Shown piece after piece: positions 1 through 8,642 of a DNA stretch of 64,000 nucleotides. The DNA is from Aeromicrobium sp. A1-2 (GTDB lineage Bacteria > Actinomycetota > Actinomycetes > Propionibacteriales > Nocardioidaceae). The position numbers and the translations under genes were made by a program. Below the pieces are notes generated by a model that worked only from the letters and a program-made list of their open reading frames with translations, was not told where the DNA came from and ran no database searches. Each line of letters starts with the position of its first letter. The stretch's first letter is position 1. The stretch is from contig NZ_CP027482.1 of assembly GCF_003443875.1 (NCBI RefSeq), positions 3,162,001 to 3,226,000 of the forward strand. The letters run 5' to 3'.

Positions 1-1665
1 GGCGGGGGGCCGAAACCATGGCTGAAGCTGTACGACGAGGGCCAGCCGAACCATATCGAGATCGAGTACGAGAACGCCCTGGAGATGTTCAAGGCCTCGG
101 TCGATCGCTCACCGGACTCGGCGCTGATCACCTACTTCGACACCACCATCTCGGTGTCGGAGGTGGACCACCTCAGCGACTCCCTTGCCTGCGGGCTGCT
201 GGCGCAAGGCATCGGGAACGGTGACCGGGTGGCGGTCTACCTGCAGAACGTGCCGCAGTACCTGATCAGCCTGATAGCGATCTGGAAGGTGGGTGGAATC
301 CTGGTATCGATCAACCCCATGTACCGGGGTCACGAGGTGGAAGCACTGCTCAACGACTCGGGCGCTGTGGCACTGGTGTGTCTGGAGGATCTGTATCGCG
401 ATGTCGCGGCCGACGTGATCGCCAAGACGGATGTGCGACTCGCGCTCACCACGTCGGAGCTGGAGTTCCAGGAGGATTCCAGCCGGCCGATCTTTGCCGG
501 GATCGAGCGGCATCGCGAGGAGGGCACCATGGACTTCCTCGAGCTGATCGAAGCGCACCGAGGTGAGGTTCCGCCGGCGGTGCAGCTGAGTGGGGACAGC
601 GTCGCCTTCTTGACCTACACGTCGGGCACGACGGGTCCGTCAAAGGGTGCGATGAACAGCCACTCCAACGTCGTGTTCACGGCGCAGGCCTACCGGGACT
701 GGGTGGATCTCACCAGCGATGACGTGGTCCTGGGTGTGGCTCCGCTGTTCCACATCACCGGATTGATCGGCCACATGGCGCTGTGCCTGCTGATGCCGGC
801 TCGACTGGTGTTCGGCTATCGGTTCGACCCTTCGGTCGTCCTGGAGTCGATCGAGTCGAACAAGACCACCTTCACCATCGGTGCGATCACGGTGTTCACG
901 GCCCTGATGAATCATCCGGAGTTCGAAGGCCGGGACCTGTCCTCACTCAAGAAGATCTACACGGGGGGGCAGTCTGTGCCGCCCTCGATCGTCGAGGAGT
1001 TCGAACGCCGCACCGGCGCCTACATCCATGTCGCGTACGGCCTGACCGAGTCGACGTCGCCGTCGCACTTCGTGCCCCTGCACGGTCGTTCGCCCGTCGA
1101 TCAGGACTCGGGTGCGCTGTCGGTCGGAGTGCCGATCTACAACACCACCGCGTCGATCGTCGACGAGAATGGCGAAGACCTGCCACCCGGCCGGGTGGGC
1201 GAGATCTGCTTGTCGGGCCCGCAGATCGTCCAGGGCTACTGGCGCAAGGAGGCAGAGACCGCACACGCCTTCAGGGATGGACGATTCTTCACCGGTGACG
1301 TGGGGTTGATGGACGAGCAGGGCTGGTTCTACGTCGTCGATCGCAAGAAGGACATGATCAATGCCTCGGGCTACAAGGTGTGGCCGCGTGAGGTCGAGGA
1401 CGTGCTGTACGAGCACCCCGCCGTCCGCGAAGCAGCGGTCATTGGTGTTCCGGACGAGTATCGCGGCGAGACGGTCATGGCGTTCGTGAGTCTGCGGCCA
1501 GGACTCACGGCGACGGCCGACGAGCTCAAGGCCTTCTGCAAGGAACGAATCGCCGCCTACAAGTATCCGCGCGTCATCGAGTTCATGGATGAGCTGCCGA
1601 AGACCGTCACGGGCAAGATCCTCCGTCGAGAGCTTCGGACGCTGCCCGTCGCCGAGACGAAGTGA
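1..1665 (+). CDS. Acyl-CoA ligase (AMP-binding), 5' truncated by window edge
   Basis: Class I adenylate-forming enzyme that probably activates a fatty or other carboxylic acid to its acyl-CoA through an acyl-AMP. The reading frame stays open to base 1, and its first visible residues (PWLKLYDEG) resemble the usual start of fatty-acid CoA ligases, so the gene begins upstream; the ATG at 85 is probably internal. The P-loop-like A3 motif TYTSGTTGPSKG lies near 613-650, the hinge region with DRKKDMINASGYKVWP near 1338-1390, and the C-terminal catalytic lysine motif GKILRREL near 1613-1636. The substrate cannot be read from the sequence. It converges on trxA, with a hairpin between them. Confidence 0.88.
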   Translation, partial: GGGPKPWLKLYDEGQPNHIEIEYENALEMFKASVDRSPDSALITYFDTTISVSEVDHLSDSLACGLLAQGIGNGDRVAVYLQNVPQYLISLIAIWKVGGILVSINPMYRGHEVEALLNDSGAVALVCLEDLYRDVAADVIAKTDVRLALTTSELEFQEDSSRPIFAGIERHREEGTMDFLELIEAHRGEVPPAVQLSGDSVAFLTYTSGTTGPSKGAMNSHSNVVFTAQAYRDWVDLTSDDVVLGVAPLFHITGLIGHMALCLLMPARLVFGYRFDPSVVLESIESNKTTFTIGAITVFTALMNHPEFEGRDLSSLKKIYTGGQSVPPSIVEEFERRTGAYIHVAYGLTESTSPSHFVPLHGRSPVDQDSGALSVGVPIYNTTASIVDENGEDLPPGRVGEICLSGPQIVQGYWRKEAETAHAFRDGRFFTGDVGLMDEQGWFYVVDRKKDMINASGYKVWPREVEDVLYEHPAVREAAVIGVPDEYRGETVMAFVSLRPGLTATADELKAFCKERIAAYKYPRVIEFMDELPKTVTGKILRRELRTLPVAETK

Positions 1666-1693
1666 CGGCCTAGCCACCCGCAACATCTCGGCA

Positions 1694-1732
1694 ACGACGA
1701 GGCCCCGGCGAGAACCTCACCGGGGCCGTCGT
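1694..1732. terminator. Bidirectional hairpin terminator
   Basis: The arms ACGACGAGGCCCCGG and CCGGGGCCGTCGT pair around a short loop, with one bulged base. The hairpin sits between the convergent acyl-CoA ligase and trxA stops. There is no T-tract, as is common in high-GC actinobacteria. Confidence 0.65.
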
Positions 1733-1758
1733 CTGCTGCAGGTCAGGTCTGCTGCTGG

Positions 1759-2085
1759 TCAGGCAGTGTGCTCCTCGAGCTCACTGAGGATCGCACTCTT
1801 GGGCCGAACGCCGACGATCGACCGGACGACCTCGCCCTTGTAGTACAGGTTCATGGTCGGCAGTCCGGTCACGCGATACTGCGCCGGGGTGACCGGGTTC
1901 GCATCCGCGTCCATCTTGACGATCGTGAGCTTGTCGCCCTTTTCGCCGGCGATCTCCTCGAGGATCGGAGCCAGCTGACGGCACGGGCCGCACCAGCTCG
2001 CCCAGAAGTCCACGAGAACGGGACCGTCAGCCTTGAGCACCTTCTCGTCGAAGTCTGCGTCGGTGACGGCGGTGATGTCTGCCAT
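1759..2085 (-). CDS. trxA: Thioredoxin
   Basis: Cytoplasmic dithiol-disulfide oxidoreductase that reduces protein disulfides and is itself re-reduced by the thioredoxin reductase encoded just upstream. It is 108 residues, the normal family length. The active site WCGPC is at residues 31-35, the preceding FWASW is typical, and the cis-proline loop GLPT includes P76. It lies 57 bp after trxB on the same strand and very probably shares its transcript. The ATG is preceded by GGAGAAA. Confidence 0.97.
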   Translation of the reverse strand: MADITAVTDADFDEKVLKADGPVLVDFWASWCGPCRQLAPILEEIAGEKGDKLTIVKMDADANPVTPAQYRVTGLPTMNLYYKGEVVRSIVGVRPKSAILSELEEHTA

Positions 2086-2142
2086 GGGTTTCTCCTTCAG
2101 GTCTGTGTGGATGTCAACGTCGTGCGGTGTGGGTTATTCCGT

Positions 2143-3117
2143 TCACTGGGCCATCGCGACGTCCGTGGCGGGCTCGCCGGCCGCATCCATGTCCGCCAGG
2201 AAGCGCTCGGCGTCGAGCGAGGCCGCGCAGCCGGTTCCGGCCGCGGTGATGGCCTGGCGGTAGGTGTGGTCGACGAGGTCGCCGGCGGCGAAGACGCCGG
2301 GGACGTTGGTCGCGGTGGAGCCGGCCTGGACCAGGACGTAGCCCTCGTCGTCGAGCTCGACCTGGCCCTTGAGCAGCTCTGAGCGCGGGTCGTGACCGAT
2401 CGCGATGAACAGGCCGGTCGCGTCGAGCCGGCGGGTCTGGCCGGTCACGGTGTCGCGAAGGACGACACCCTCGAGCTTGTCGGCGCCGATGATCTCAGCG
2501 ACCTCGGAGTTCCACGCGAAGTCGATCTTGTCGTTCGCGAAGGCACGGTCCTGCATGATCTTGGAGCCACGCAGCTCACCGCGGCGGTGGACCATCGTGA
2601 CCTTGCTGGCGAACCGGGTCAGGAACGTCGCTTCCTCGAGGGCAGAGTCGCCACCGCCGACGACGATGATGTTCTGCTCGCGGAAGAAGAATCCGTCACA
2701 CGTGGCACACCAGGAGACTCCGTGGCCGGACAGCCGGTCCTCGCCCTCGACGTCGAGCTTGCGGTAACCCGATCCCATCGCGAGCACGACAGCCTTGGCC
2801 GAGTAGGTGGTGCCGTCAGCCAGGGTCACGGTCTTGATGTCACCCTCGAGATCGACCGACGTGACGTCGTCGGTGATCAGCTCGGCACCGAAGCGTTCGG
2901 CCTGGGCGCGGAGCTTGTCCATCAGCTCCGGGCCCATGACGCCGTCGGGGAAGCCGGGGAAGTTCTCGACATCGGTCGTGGTCATCAGCGCGCCGCCGGC
3001 GGTGACCGAGCCCTCGAAGACGAGTGGCTCGAGGTTCGCGCGAGCGGCGTAGACCGCCGCGGTGTAGCCCGACGGGCCCGAACCAATGATGATGAGATTG
3101 CGTATGGTGTCGCTCAT
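2143..3117 (-). CDS. trxB: Thioredoxin-disulfide reductase
   Basis: NADPH-dependent flavoenzyme that reduces thioredoxin. It is 324 residues, the usual low-molecular-weight class. The FAD-binding GSGPSG is at residues 12-17, the redox-active CATC at 137-140, and the NADPH-binding GGGDSA at 154-159. The ATG at 3117 is preceded by AAGGTG. It is the first gene of a trxB-trxA operon, preceded by a SigR-type promoter match (3148-3173), which implies induction by thiol oxidation as known for trxBA in Streptomyces. Confidence 0.97.
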   Translation of the reverse strand: MSDTIRNLIIIGSGPSGYTAAVYAARANLEPLVFEGSVTAGGALMTTTDVENFPGFPDGVMGPELMDKLRAQAERFGAELITDDVTSVDLEGDIKTVTLADGTTYSAKAVVLAMGSGYRKLDVEGEDRLSGHGVSWCATCDGFFFREQNIIVVGGGDSALEEATFLTRFASKVTMVHRRGELRGSKIMQDRAFANDKIDFAWNSEVAEIIGADKLEGVVLRDTVTGQTRRLDATGLFIAIGHDPRSELLKGQVELDDEGYVLVQAGSTATNVPGVFAAGDLVDHTYRQAITAAGTGCAASLDAERFLADMDAAGEPATDVAMAQ

Positions 3118-3147
3118 TTAGCACCTTCTGATCGTGGTACGGGTGTC

Positions 3148-3173
3148 AACGAATTCTAGGCGCCGGGCATTCC
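3148..3173 (-). promoter_or_regulatory. SigR/SigH-type promoter of trxB
   Basis: On the minus strand GGAAT (3173-3169) is followed by an 18-base spacer and GTTG starting at 3150. This matches the GGAAT-N18/19-GTT consensus of SigR (Streptomyces) and SigH (mycobacteria), the thiol-stress ECF sigma factors. It lies about 31 bp upstream of the trxB ATG. No sigma gene is visible in the window. Confidence 0.75.
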
Positions 3174-3196
3174 TTGGGCCGCACGGACCGATCAGC

Positions 3197-4765
3197 TCAG
3201 GACTGCCCGCGCACGACGACCTCGCGGATCTCGCCACGGAACCGACCGGGCTCGATCTCTGGCACCGAGCGGAGCCAGACCACGACGTAGCGGGTCAGTA
3301 GCCCGGACTGGAGCGAGACGGACGAGTCTGTGCCTGCCTTGTCGAGCACGGCCACGCGGCGAAGCCCGGTCAACGTCTTGGGTGTCTTGGTCGCGGTGGG
3401 CGACGAGGTGTAGATGGAGAAGTCGGTCGGTCGGCCAGCCAGCCGAATGCGCAATGAGTCGACCTCACGGGGACCGCCGAGGTCGAGAACGATTCCGACG
3501 CCATCCTTGAGGCCACCAAGCTCCGCGGAGCCGAGGTAGGTCGCACTCTGCCAGCCCGTGCGCATGTTGCCGTCGATCGTGCGCTTGGCCTGCTCGGGAT
3601 TTTCGCTGCCGTCCTCGCCCTGCGGGTCGAAGTCGACGACGCGTTGTACCGGGAGCACACGCGATGGTGAAGCGCGATCGACCGGGCTCGCGGAGTCGTT
3701 GGTTGAGCGGCCGACGAGGAACGCCAGCACAGTGGCGAGCAGCAGGGCGCCGATGATGCCGAGGAGCACGAGCCCGCGGTCACCCTTGGCCGCCCGGCGG
3801 GCGCGCAGCTTGCCCCGCTGCAGGGTCGTGGGTGGCGCCGGATCGTATGCCTTGGGTCGACGGCGTGGGGGCTCGAGTCCGGGAGGAGGCCCACCCGGGA
3901 CGATCACCGGGTCGAGGCGGAGCAGGTCTGGGGAGGACAGCCCCGCAAGGCTCGGCTGGTCATCGAAGAGGTCGTCGTCCTCGCCGGACAGCCTGAGGGT
4001 CCTGGCGATGTCGGCGGCCTTGCGTAGTGGCGGGGCGTGATGGCGTGGCGGAGTGCCAAGGATGCGGTCGCAGGTCGTGTCGATGTCACGGGACACCCCG
4101 GCACGGACCTGACGTGGGCGCAGGAGGCGCCCGTGCTCGGTCGGTGCGGCCCGCAGCCCGTCCACGTGAGCGCCCGGCCAGCGGCTCGTCAGGCAGGCGT
4201 AGAGGAGCTTGCCGATGGCCTGGACGTCGAGCTGCTCGTAGGCCTGCAGATCGGTCAACGAGTCCTGGCGGCCCACCGGACTCAGGGCTGTCGCGACCCC
4301 GAGCCCGACGACCCGCACTGCGCCGGACTGCTTGAGCATGACCTGGTGCGGCGTCAGCCGACGGTGATAGACGCCATGTTCGTGCGCGGCGGCCAGCGCT
4401 TCGGCGACCTCGGCGACGACAGTCGCGGCGCGTCGGTTCGGCAGCGGCGACTGAGCGAGCAACTGATCCAGGGGGAACGCGCGAGCCCACTCGCGGATCA
4501 CCAGGTGATGCTGCTGCTCGTCCTCGATCAGGTCGAGGACCCGGAGGAACCGCGGATCGGTGACGGCCGTGGACTCGCGCGCCGCCGACAAGAAGTGGTT
4601 GGCGCGAGGATCGGCGCTGGAGATCATCTCGATGCCGACGTTGCGGTTGAGCACCTTGTCGTGCGCCCGCCATGTCGTGGAGCCGAGCTTCTCGGTGACG
4701 AGGTCCTGGAGTTCGTAGCGGTGCGCGAGCACGTCTCCGGAGGCCAGTGGCCGCCTCTCGCTCAT
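3197..4765 (-). CDS. Membrane pseudokinase with extracytoplasmic domain (MurJ-associated)
   Basis: A 522-residue protein with a Ser/Thr-kinase-like cytoplasmic domain (about 10-260), a proline/arginine-rich linker, one transmembrane helix (331-352) and an external C-terminal domain resembling the discoidin-like tail found after MurJ in mycobacteria. Catalytic residues are missing: the HRD motif reads HRR at 134-136, the metal-binding Asn is Q141, the DFG position reads VGLG, and the VAIK lysine is absent (VGIEMI at 43-48). It is therefore a pseudokinase by sequence. In mycobacteria the equivalent domain is fused to MurJ and, when phosphorylated by PknB, recruits FhaA; here it is a separate gene downstream of murJ. 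A regulatory role in lipid II flipping is inferred. Confidence 0.85.
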   Translation of the reverse strand: MSERRPLASGDVLAHRYELQDLVTEKLGSTTWRAHDKVLNRNVGIEMISSADPRANHFLSAARESTAVTDPRFLRVLDLIEDEQQHHLVIREWARAFPLDQLLAQSPLPNRRAATVVAEVAEALAAAHEHGVYHRRLTPHQVMLKQSGAVRVVGLGVATALSPVGRQDSLTDLQAYEQLDVQAIGKLLYACLTSRWPGAHVDGLRAAPTEHGRLLRPRQVRAGVSRDIDTTCDRILGTPPRHHAPPLRKAADIARTLRLSGEDDDLFDDQPSLAGLSSPDLLRLDPVIVPGGPPPGLEPPRRRPKAYDPAPPTTLQRGKLRARRAAKGDRGLVLLGIIGALLLATVLAFLVGRSTNDSASPVDRASPSRVLPVQRVVDFDPQGEDGSENPEQAKRTIDGNMRTGWQSATYLGSAELGGLKDGVGIVLDLGGPREVDSLRIRLAGRPTDFSIYTSSPTATKTPKTLTGLRRVAVLDKAGTDSSVSLQSGLLTRYVVVWLRSVPEIEPGRFRGEIREVVVRGQS

Positions 4766-4840
4766 CTACCGCCCCTTCTCACGAGAACCGGCTCGTGCCC
4801 GCCTCCATGCTAGTCCGCAGGTCAGACCACGTCCGACAAT

Positions 4841-6475
4841 TCAGCGCCGCCGGAGCAAGGTGTCGACCAGGTAAGCCAGCTGGGTCATGCCGATGACTCG
4901 AGCCGCCGCGACGTACGTGATGGCTCCGCCGAGTCCGGCGACGGTCGTGGTCACGAGCCCGCCGGTAGCGGTGGACGGCTCAACTCCGAGCACCTCGAGC
5001 CCGCGTGCAAAGCCCAGCATCACGAAGGCCGCGAGGGTGCAGGCCACGAGCAGGCGTGCCACGAACACCACCATCTCGCGGTCGAACACTCGGCCCACAG
5101 CCCGGGACAGCAGGGACACCGACAGGATCGACCCGATCAGGTAGGCGATGCCGTACGAGAGGGCCAGCATCATGGCGACCTGTTCCGGCTCGACGCTGCG
5201 GGCCAACGACAGAGCCGCGCCGATGTTGACCGCGGCGATCACGACCTGGATGAAGAACGGCGTGCGGTTGTCCTCGTTGGCGTAGAAGCCGCGCAGCATC
5301 AGGTAGTGCACGGTGAATGTCACCATCGCCAGCGAGAACGCTTGGATCGTGTAGCCGATCGCGACGGTGCTGCTCCCCAGTGATCCGAGCCCGCCGACGA
5401 TCGCTGCTGCGGACTGTCCGAGGCACAGCAGCGCGACGGCGGCGGGGGCGACGATGACCAGCGCGATACGCAGCGTTCGACTCAGCTCGATCCGGAACCG
5501 GTCGTAGTGGCGGTCTGCGGCCAGGGCAGCGAGCGTCGGGATGATCGCCGTCGCCAGCGAGACCGTGATGACGCCATGTGGCAGCTGACTGATCAGGAAG
5601 CCCAGTCCGTACACCGTGGAACCTGCGGCGGACTTGTCGTCGGCGGCCCCCTCGAGGGTCGCGCCCGTGGCGATCTTGTTGACCGTGACGAAGGCGATCT
5701 GGTTGACGACGATGAACAGCAGCGTCCACGCGCCAAGCCGCAGTGTGTGCCCCAGACCAACGCCGCGGAAGTCGAACCGCGGCCGGAAGCGGAAGCCCGC
5801 CTTGCGGAGGTAGGGCACCAGGACCAGGGCCTGCAGCGCGATCGCGCCCGTCGAGCCGAGTCCCAGCACCAGCGCCTGCTCGGTCGAGTAGCCGTCCCTG
5901 GCATTGCTTGCCCCGAACACGAGAGCGTAGATCACGATGACGGTGCTGGCCACGACGTTGTTGACGATCGGGGCCCACATCATCGGACCGAACCGCCCGC
6001 GAGCGTTGAGCACCTGGCCAACCAGCACGAATGCGCCGTAGAAGAACACCTGGGGCATGCACAGGAGCATCAGAAGCTCCGCCGACGCACGTTGGTCGTC
6101 GAACTGCGAGGTGAACAGTTGTGGATCGAAGACGATGTGCAGGAGCGCCGGGACTGCGATCGTCAGCACGACGGTGCCGACTGCGAGCACGAGCAGTCCC
6201 AAGGTGATGACGCGGTTGGCGTACGCCGTGCCGCCGTCGGCATCGTTCTTCATCGACCGGACGAGCTGGGGCACCAGCACGACGTTGAAGATGCCGCCAG
6301 CGACCAGGATGTAGAGCGTGTTGGGGATCGTGTTGGCGATGTCGAACAGGTCGGCGTTGAGCGCCGTGCCGATGACCACGGCCAGCAGACCGGCCCGAAG
6401 GAAACCGGTCAATCTCGAGACGATCGTCCCCAGGGCCATCCACGCGCTTGCGCGGGCGACCCCCTGGTCAGTCAT
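4841..6475 (-). CDS. murJ: Lipid II flippase MurJ (MviN family)
   Basis: Polytopic membrane protein of the MOP superfamily that flips lipid II across the membrane for peptidoglycan synthesis. The frame extends to 6511, but the ATG at 6475 (MTDQGVARASAW) is preferred: it aligns with the family start and overlaps the upstream DUF6049 stop by 8 nt (ATGACTGA), indicating translational coupling. From that start it is 544 residues with about 14 hydrophobic helices and the family-typical N-terminal IVSRLTGFLRAG. The kinase-like domain fused to MurJ in mycobacteria is encoded by the next gene instead. Confidence 0.93.
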   Translation of the reverse strand: MTDQGVARASAWMALGTIVSRLTGFLRAGLLAVVIGTALNADLFDIANTIPNTLYILVAGGIFNVVLVPQLVRSMKNDADGGTAYANRVITLGLLVLAVGTVVLTIAVPALLHIVFDPQLFTSQFDDQRASAELLMLLCMPQVFFYGAFVLVGQVLNARGRFGPMMWAPIVNNVVASTVIVIYALVFGASNARDGYSTEQALVLGLGSTGAIALQALVLVPYLRKAGFRFRPRFDFRGVGLGHTLRLGAWTLLFIVVNQIAFVTVNKIATGATLEGAADDKSAAGSTVYGLGFLISQLPHGVITVSLATAIIPTLAALAADRHYDRFRIELSRTLRIALVIVAPAAVALLCLGQSAAAIVGGLGSLGSSTVAIGYTIQAFSLAMVTFTVHYLMLRGFYANEDNRTPFFIQVVIAAVNIGAALSLARSVEPEQVAMMLALSYGIAYLIGSILSVSLLSRAVGRVFDREMVVFVARLLVACTLAAFVMLGFARGLEVLGVEPSTATGGLVTTTVAGLGGAITYVAAARVIGMTQLAYLVDTLLRRR

Positions 6476-8543
6476 CGTCGTCGACCGGTCGCTCCGACAC
6501 GATCCGGCCACGGTTCCTCGTACGGTGACGTGTGAAACGGCGCGCCAGGGCGACCAGCACGAAGAGTCCGGCCAGCGCCATGGCGATCCACAGCACGGCG
6601 CCGATGTGGCTGGAACGCACGTTGAACTCAGCAGCCGTCCCGATCGGCTCGCCGTCCGCGGACACGAGTCGGGCAGTCAGCGACGTCGTGCTCTGGTGAC
6701 CCAGGTCGATGTCGACCGTCAGCGTGCGTCGTTCGCCGGCGCCGATGTCGACCGGCGCGACGGCGGGGATCCTCAGTGCCGGATTGCTGGAGTCGATCGA
6801 CACGCCCACACGAATCTCTTCGTCGGTGTCATTGCGGATCGTCACCGGGAAGCCGCCCTTGGAGCTGGACAGGGTCACGAGCTGGGGGCCGTCGATCGTG
6901 ATCTTTCGCAGCTGGGAGCCGGCCCGTCGGGCCAGCTCGTTGGCGATCGAGGTCGCTTCCTCGGGATCCTTGCGCCAACGGACGCCGAGGATGCCGGCCA
7001 CGTCGCGGGCCAGCGAGTCGTCGACGGAGTCCCGCTGCGGGACCAGCGAGCTCAGGGCGCTGCCCTTGGCCAGGATGTCCGAGGCGGCCACGAGGGTGGA
7101 GCGGTCCAACGGGGTGGCCTTGGCCGACTTGGGCACCGAGCCCTGGTAGGACGTGAGTGATCGGGTGAGCACCGAGTCCAGGCTCGCGGCAATTGTGAAG
7201 GGGGTGGAGAACGCCTCGGACAGCTTGCCCTCGGACCAGTTCGGGCCGGGGTCCCAGCCCGGATCGACCATCGTGATCGCGTCGGCCCGCGACTGGGGGT
7301 CGATCGTGCGCTGCAGAGCCGCGAGTGCCGCCTCGCTCAGGATCCGCTGGCGGAGCGTCGTGACCGAGTCCAGACCGGGCACGTCCGCGTCGAGCTCGTC
7401 GTCGACGAACAGCGGTACAGGGCCGTTGGGGGTGGTGTACTGGACGACCGAGCCCTGGCGTCGGTCCCACCCAGACAGGGCTTCGCGAGTGACGATGACC
7501 GGGGAGTCGCCGGCGCCTCGCAGATCGCTGAGCAGACCGGAGGTCACGCCCTGGCTCGTCGGCCAGGACACCCGCCGACCGCTGAGCTGAAACTTCGTCA
7601 GTGCGGCATCCGTGGCGCGTTGGATCGCCTCCGAGAGCGGCGCCTTCAAATCGCTGTTCTGCGACAGGGCCAGGAGATCGGGACGATCGAAGTCGATGAT
7701 CCAGGTGCTCCGGGCCCGCGCGAAGGCCAGCAGGTCCTGCTCGAACAGCTCCGCCTCAGAACGTTGCTGGTCGGTGATCTCGACACCGGCGGGCACATGA
7801 CGGTCGTTGGCCAGGTCGTCGACGCCGACGAGTAGCGCAGGGTCGACCAGGACCGTGGTGGCGTTGCCGGAGGTGCTCGTGGCGAGGTCGAGAAGATTGC
7901 GCAGTCGGCCCTGTGGCGCGATTGCCTTGAGCAACCCGGCCGGGTCCTCGTAGTCCCCGTCCTTGCCGCGTCGATCCGGCATGAGGAACGGCCAGACGAT
8001 CGAGGTTGGGACTGGAGCCTTGGTTGAGGTCAGCAACGGGAGGAACGTCGTTGCCCGACCGAGGGCGTTGATGCTGCGCGCCCCGTCTGTGTCAGTGGCC
8101 AGGATCTGCACTCCGACCGGATAGACCCCTTCGGCACCCGAGACGGCCAGATCGTCGTACGGCACCTTGATCGTGAAGGACCGGGTCTGTCCTGGGGCGA
8201 GATCGCCCATGTCGTCGAACGTCCCGGGCTCGACGACCCGCGTGCCGGTGTAGGAGTTGCCGTTGTCAATCGCGGCCAGGATCTGCGCACGGGTCGTGAA
8301 CGGGACTGTGGGGATCACCAGGTAGGCCTGCATGTCGACCCACGCGTGATCATCGCGGTTGGTGACGGTGCCGGTCATCGTCACCTTCTTGCCGACCGCG
8401 AGTCGGCTCGGACTCAGCGACTGGATGCTGACCTTCAGATCAGGATTCTTATCGGCGGCCTGCGCCGGTCCGGCCGGCACGAGCAGTAGTGCCGGGAGCA
8501 TCGCGAGCAGCACGACGAGGAGGGGAAGACGGCGGCTGCTCAC
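6468..8543 (-). CDS. DUF6049 family secreted/membrane-anchored protein
   Basis: A 691-residue exported protein with an N-terminal signal peptide (SSRRLPLLVVLLAMLPALLL then PAGPAQA), a large external region beginning with an immunoglobulin-like segment, and a C-terminal transmembrane helix (AVLWIAMALAGLFVLVAL) before a short basic tail. It corresponds to the conserved gene upstream of MviN in actinobacteria (Rv3909 in M. tuberculosis), whose biochemical role is not established. Coupling to murJ by an 8-nt overlap suggests a cell-envelope function. The start is GTG at 8543, six bases after a TAGCAT hexamer, so the transcript is probably leaderless. Confidence 0.85.
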   Translation of the reverse strand: MSSRRLPLLVVLLAMLPALLLVPAGPAQAADKNPDLKVSIQSLSPSRLAVGKKVTMTGTVTNRDDHAWVDMQAYLVIPTVPFTTRAQILAAIDNGNSYTGTRVVEPGTFDDMGDLAPGQTRSFTIKVPYDDLAVSGAEGVYPVGVQILATDTDGARSINALGRATTFLPLLTSTKAPVPTSIVWPFLMPDRRGKDGDYEDPAGLLKAIAPQGRLRNLLDLATSTSGNATTVLVDPALLVGVDDLANDRHVPAGVEITDQQRSEAELFEQDLLAFARARSTWIIDFDRPDLLALSQNSDLKAPLSEAIQRATDAALTKFQLSGRRVSWPTSQGVTSGLLSDLRGAGDSPVIVTREALSGWDRRQGSVVQYTTPNGPVPLFVDDELDADVPGLDSVTTLRQRILSEAALAALQRTIDPQSRADAITMVDPGWDPGPNWSEGKLSEAFSTPFTIAASLDSVLTRSLTSYQGSVPKSAKATPLDRSTLVAASDILAKGSALSSLVPQRDSVDDSLARDVAGILGVRWRKDPEEATSIANELARRAGSQLRKITIDGPQLVTLSSSKGGFPVTIRNDTDEEIRVGVSIDSSNPALRIPAVAPVDIGAGERRTLTVDIDLGHQSTTSLTARLVSADGEPIGTAAEFNVRSSHIGAVLWIAMALAGLFVLVALARRFTRHRTRNRGRIVSERPVDDDD

Positions 8544-8642
8544 CCGAACATGCTAGACGTAGCCTGCACAGCCACCGTATTCGTGGAAGCGCGCCGCCGG
8601 ACGGGTTCGAGCGCTCCGCGGCGACCGATAGAGTATGTCCCC
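8544..8642. promoter_or_regulatory. Divergent leaderless promoters (DUF6049 / cca)
   Basis: On the minus strand TAGCAT (8555-8550) is followed by 6 nt and the GTG at 8543. On the plus strand TAGAGT (8629-8634) is followed by 8 nt and the GTG at 8643. Neither start has a convincing Shine-Dalgarno sequence. Both fit actinobacterial leaderless transcripts, in which the -10 element sits 6-8 nt from the start codon. Confidence 0.6.
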
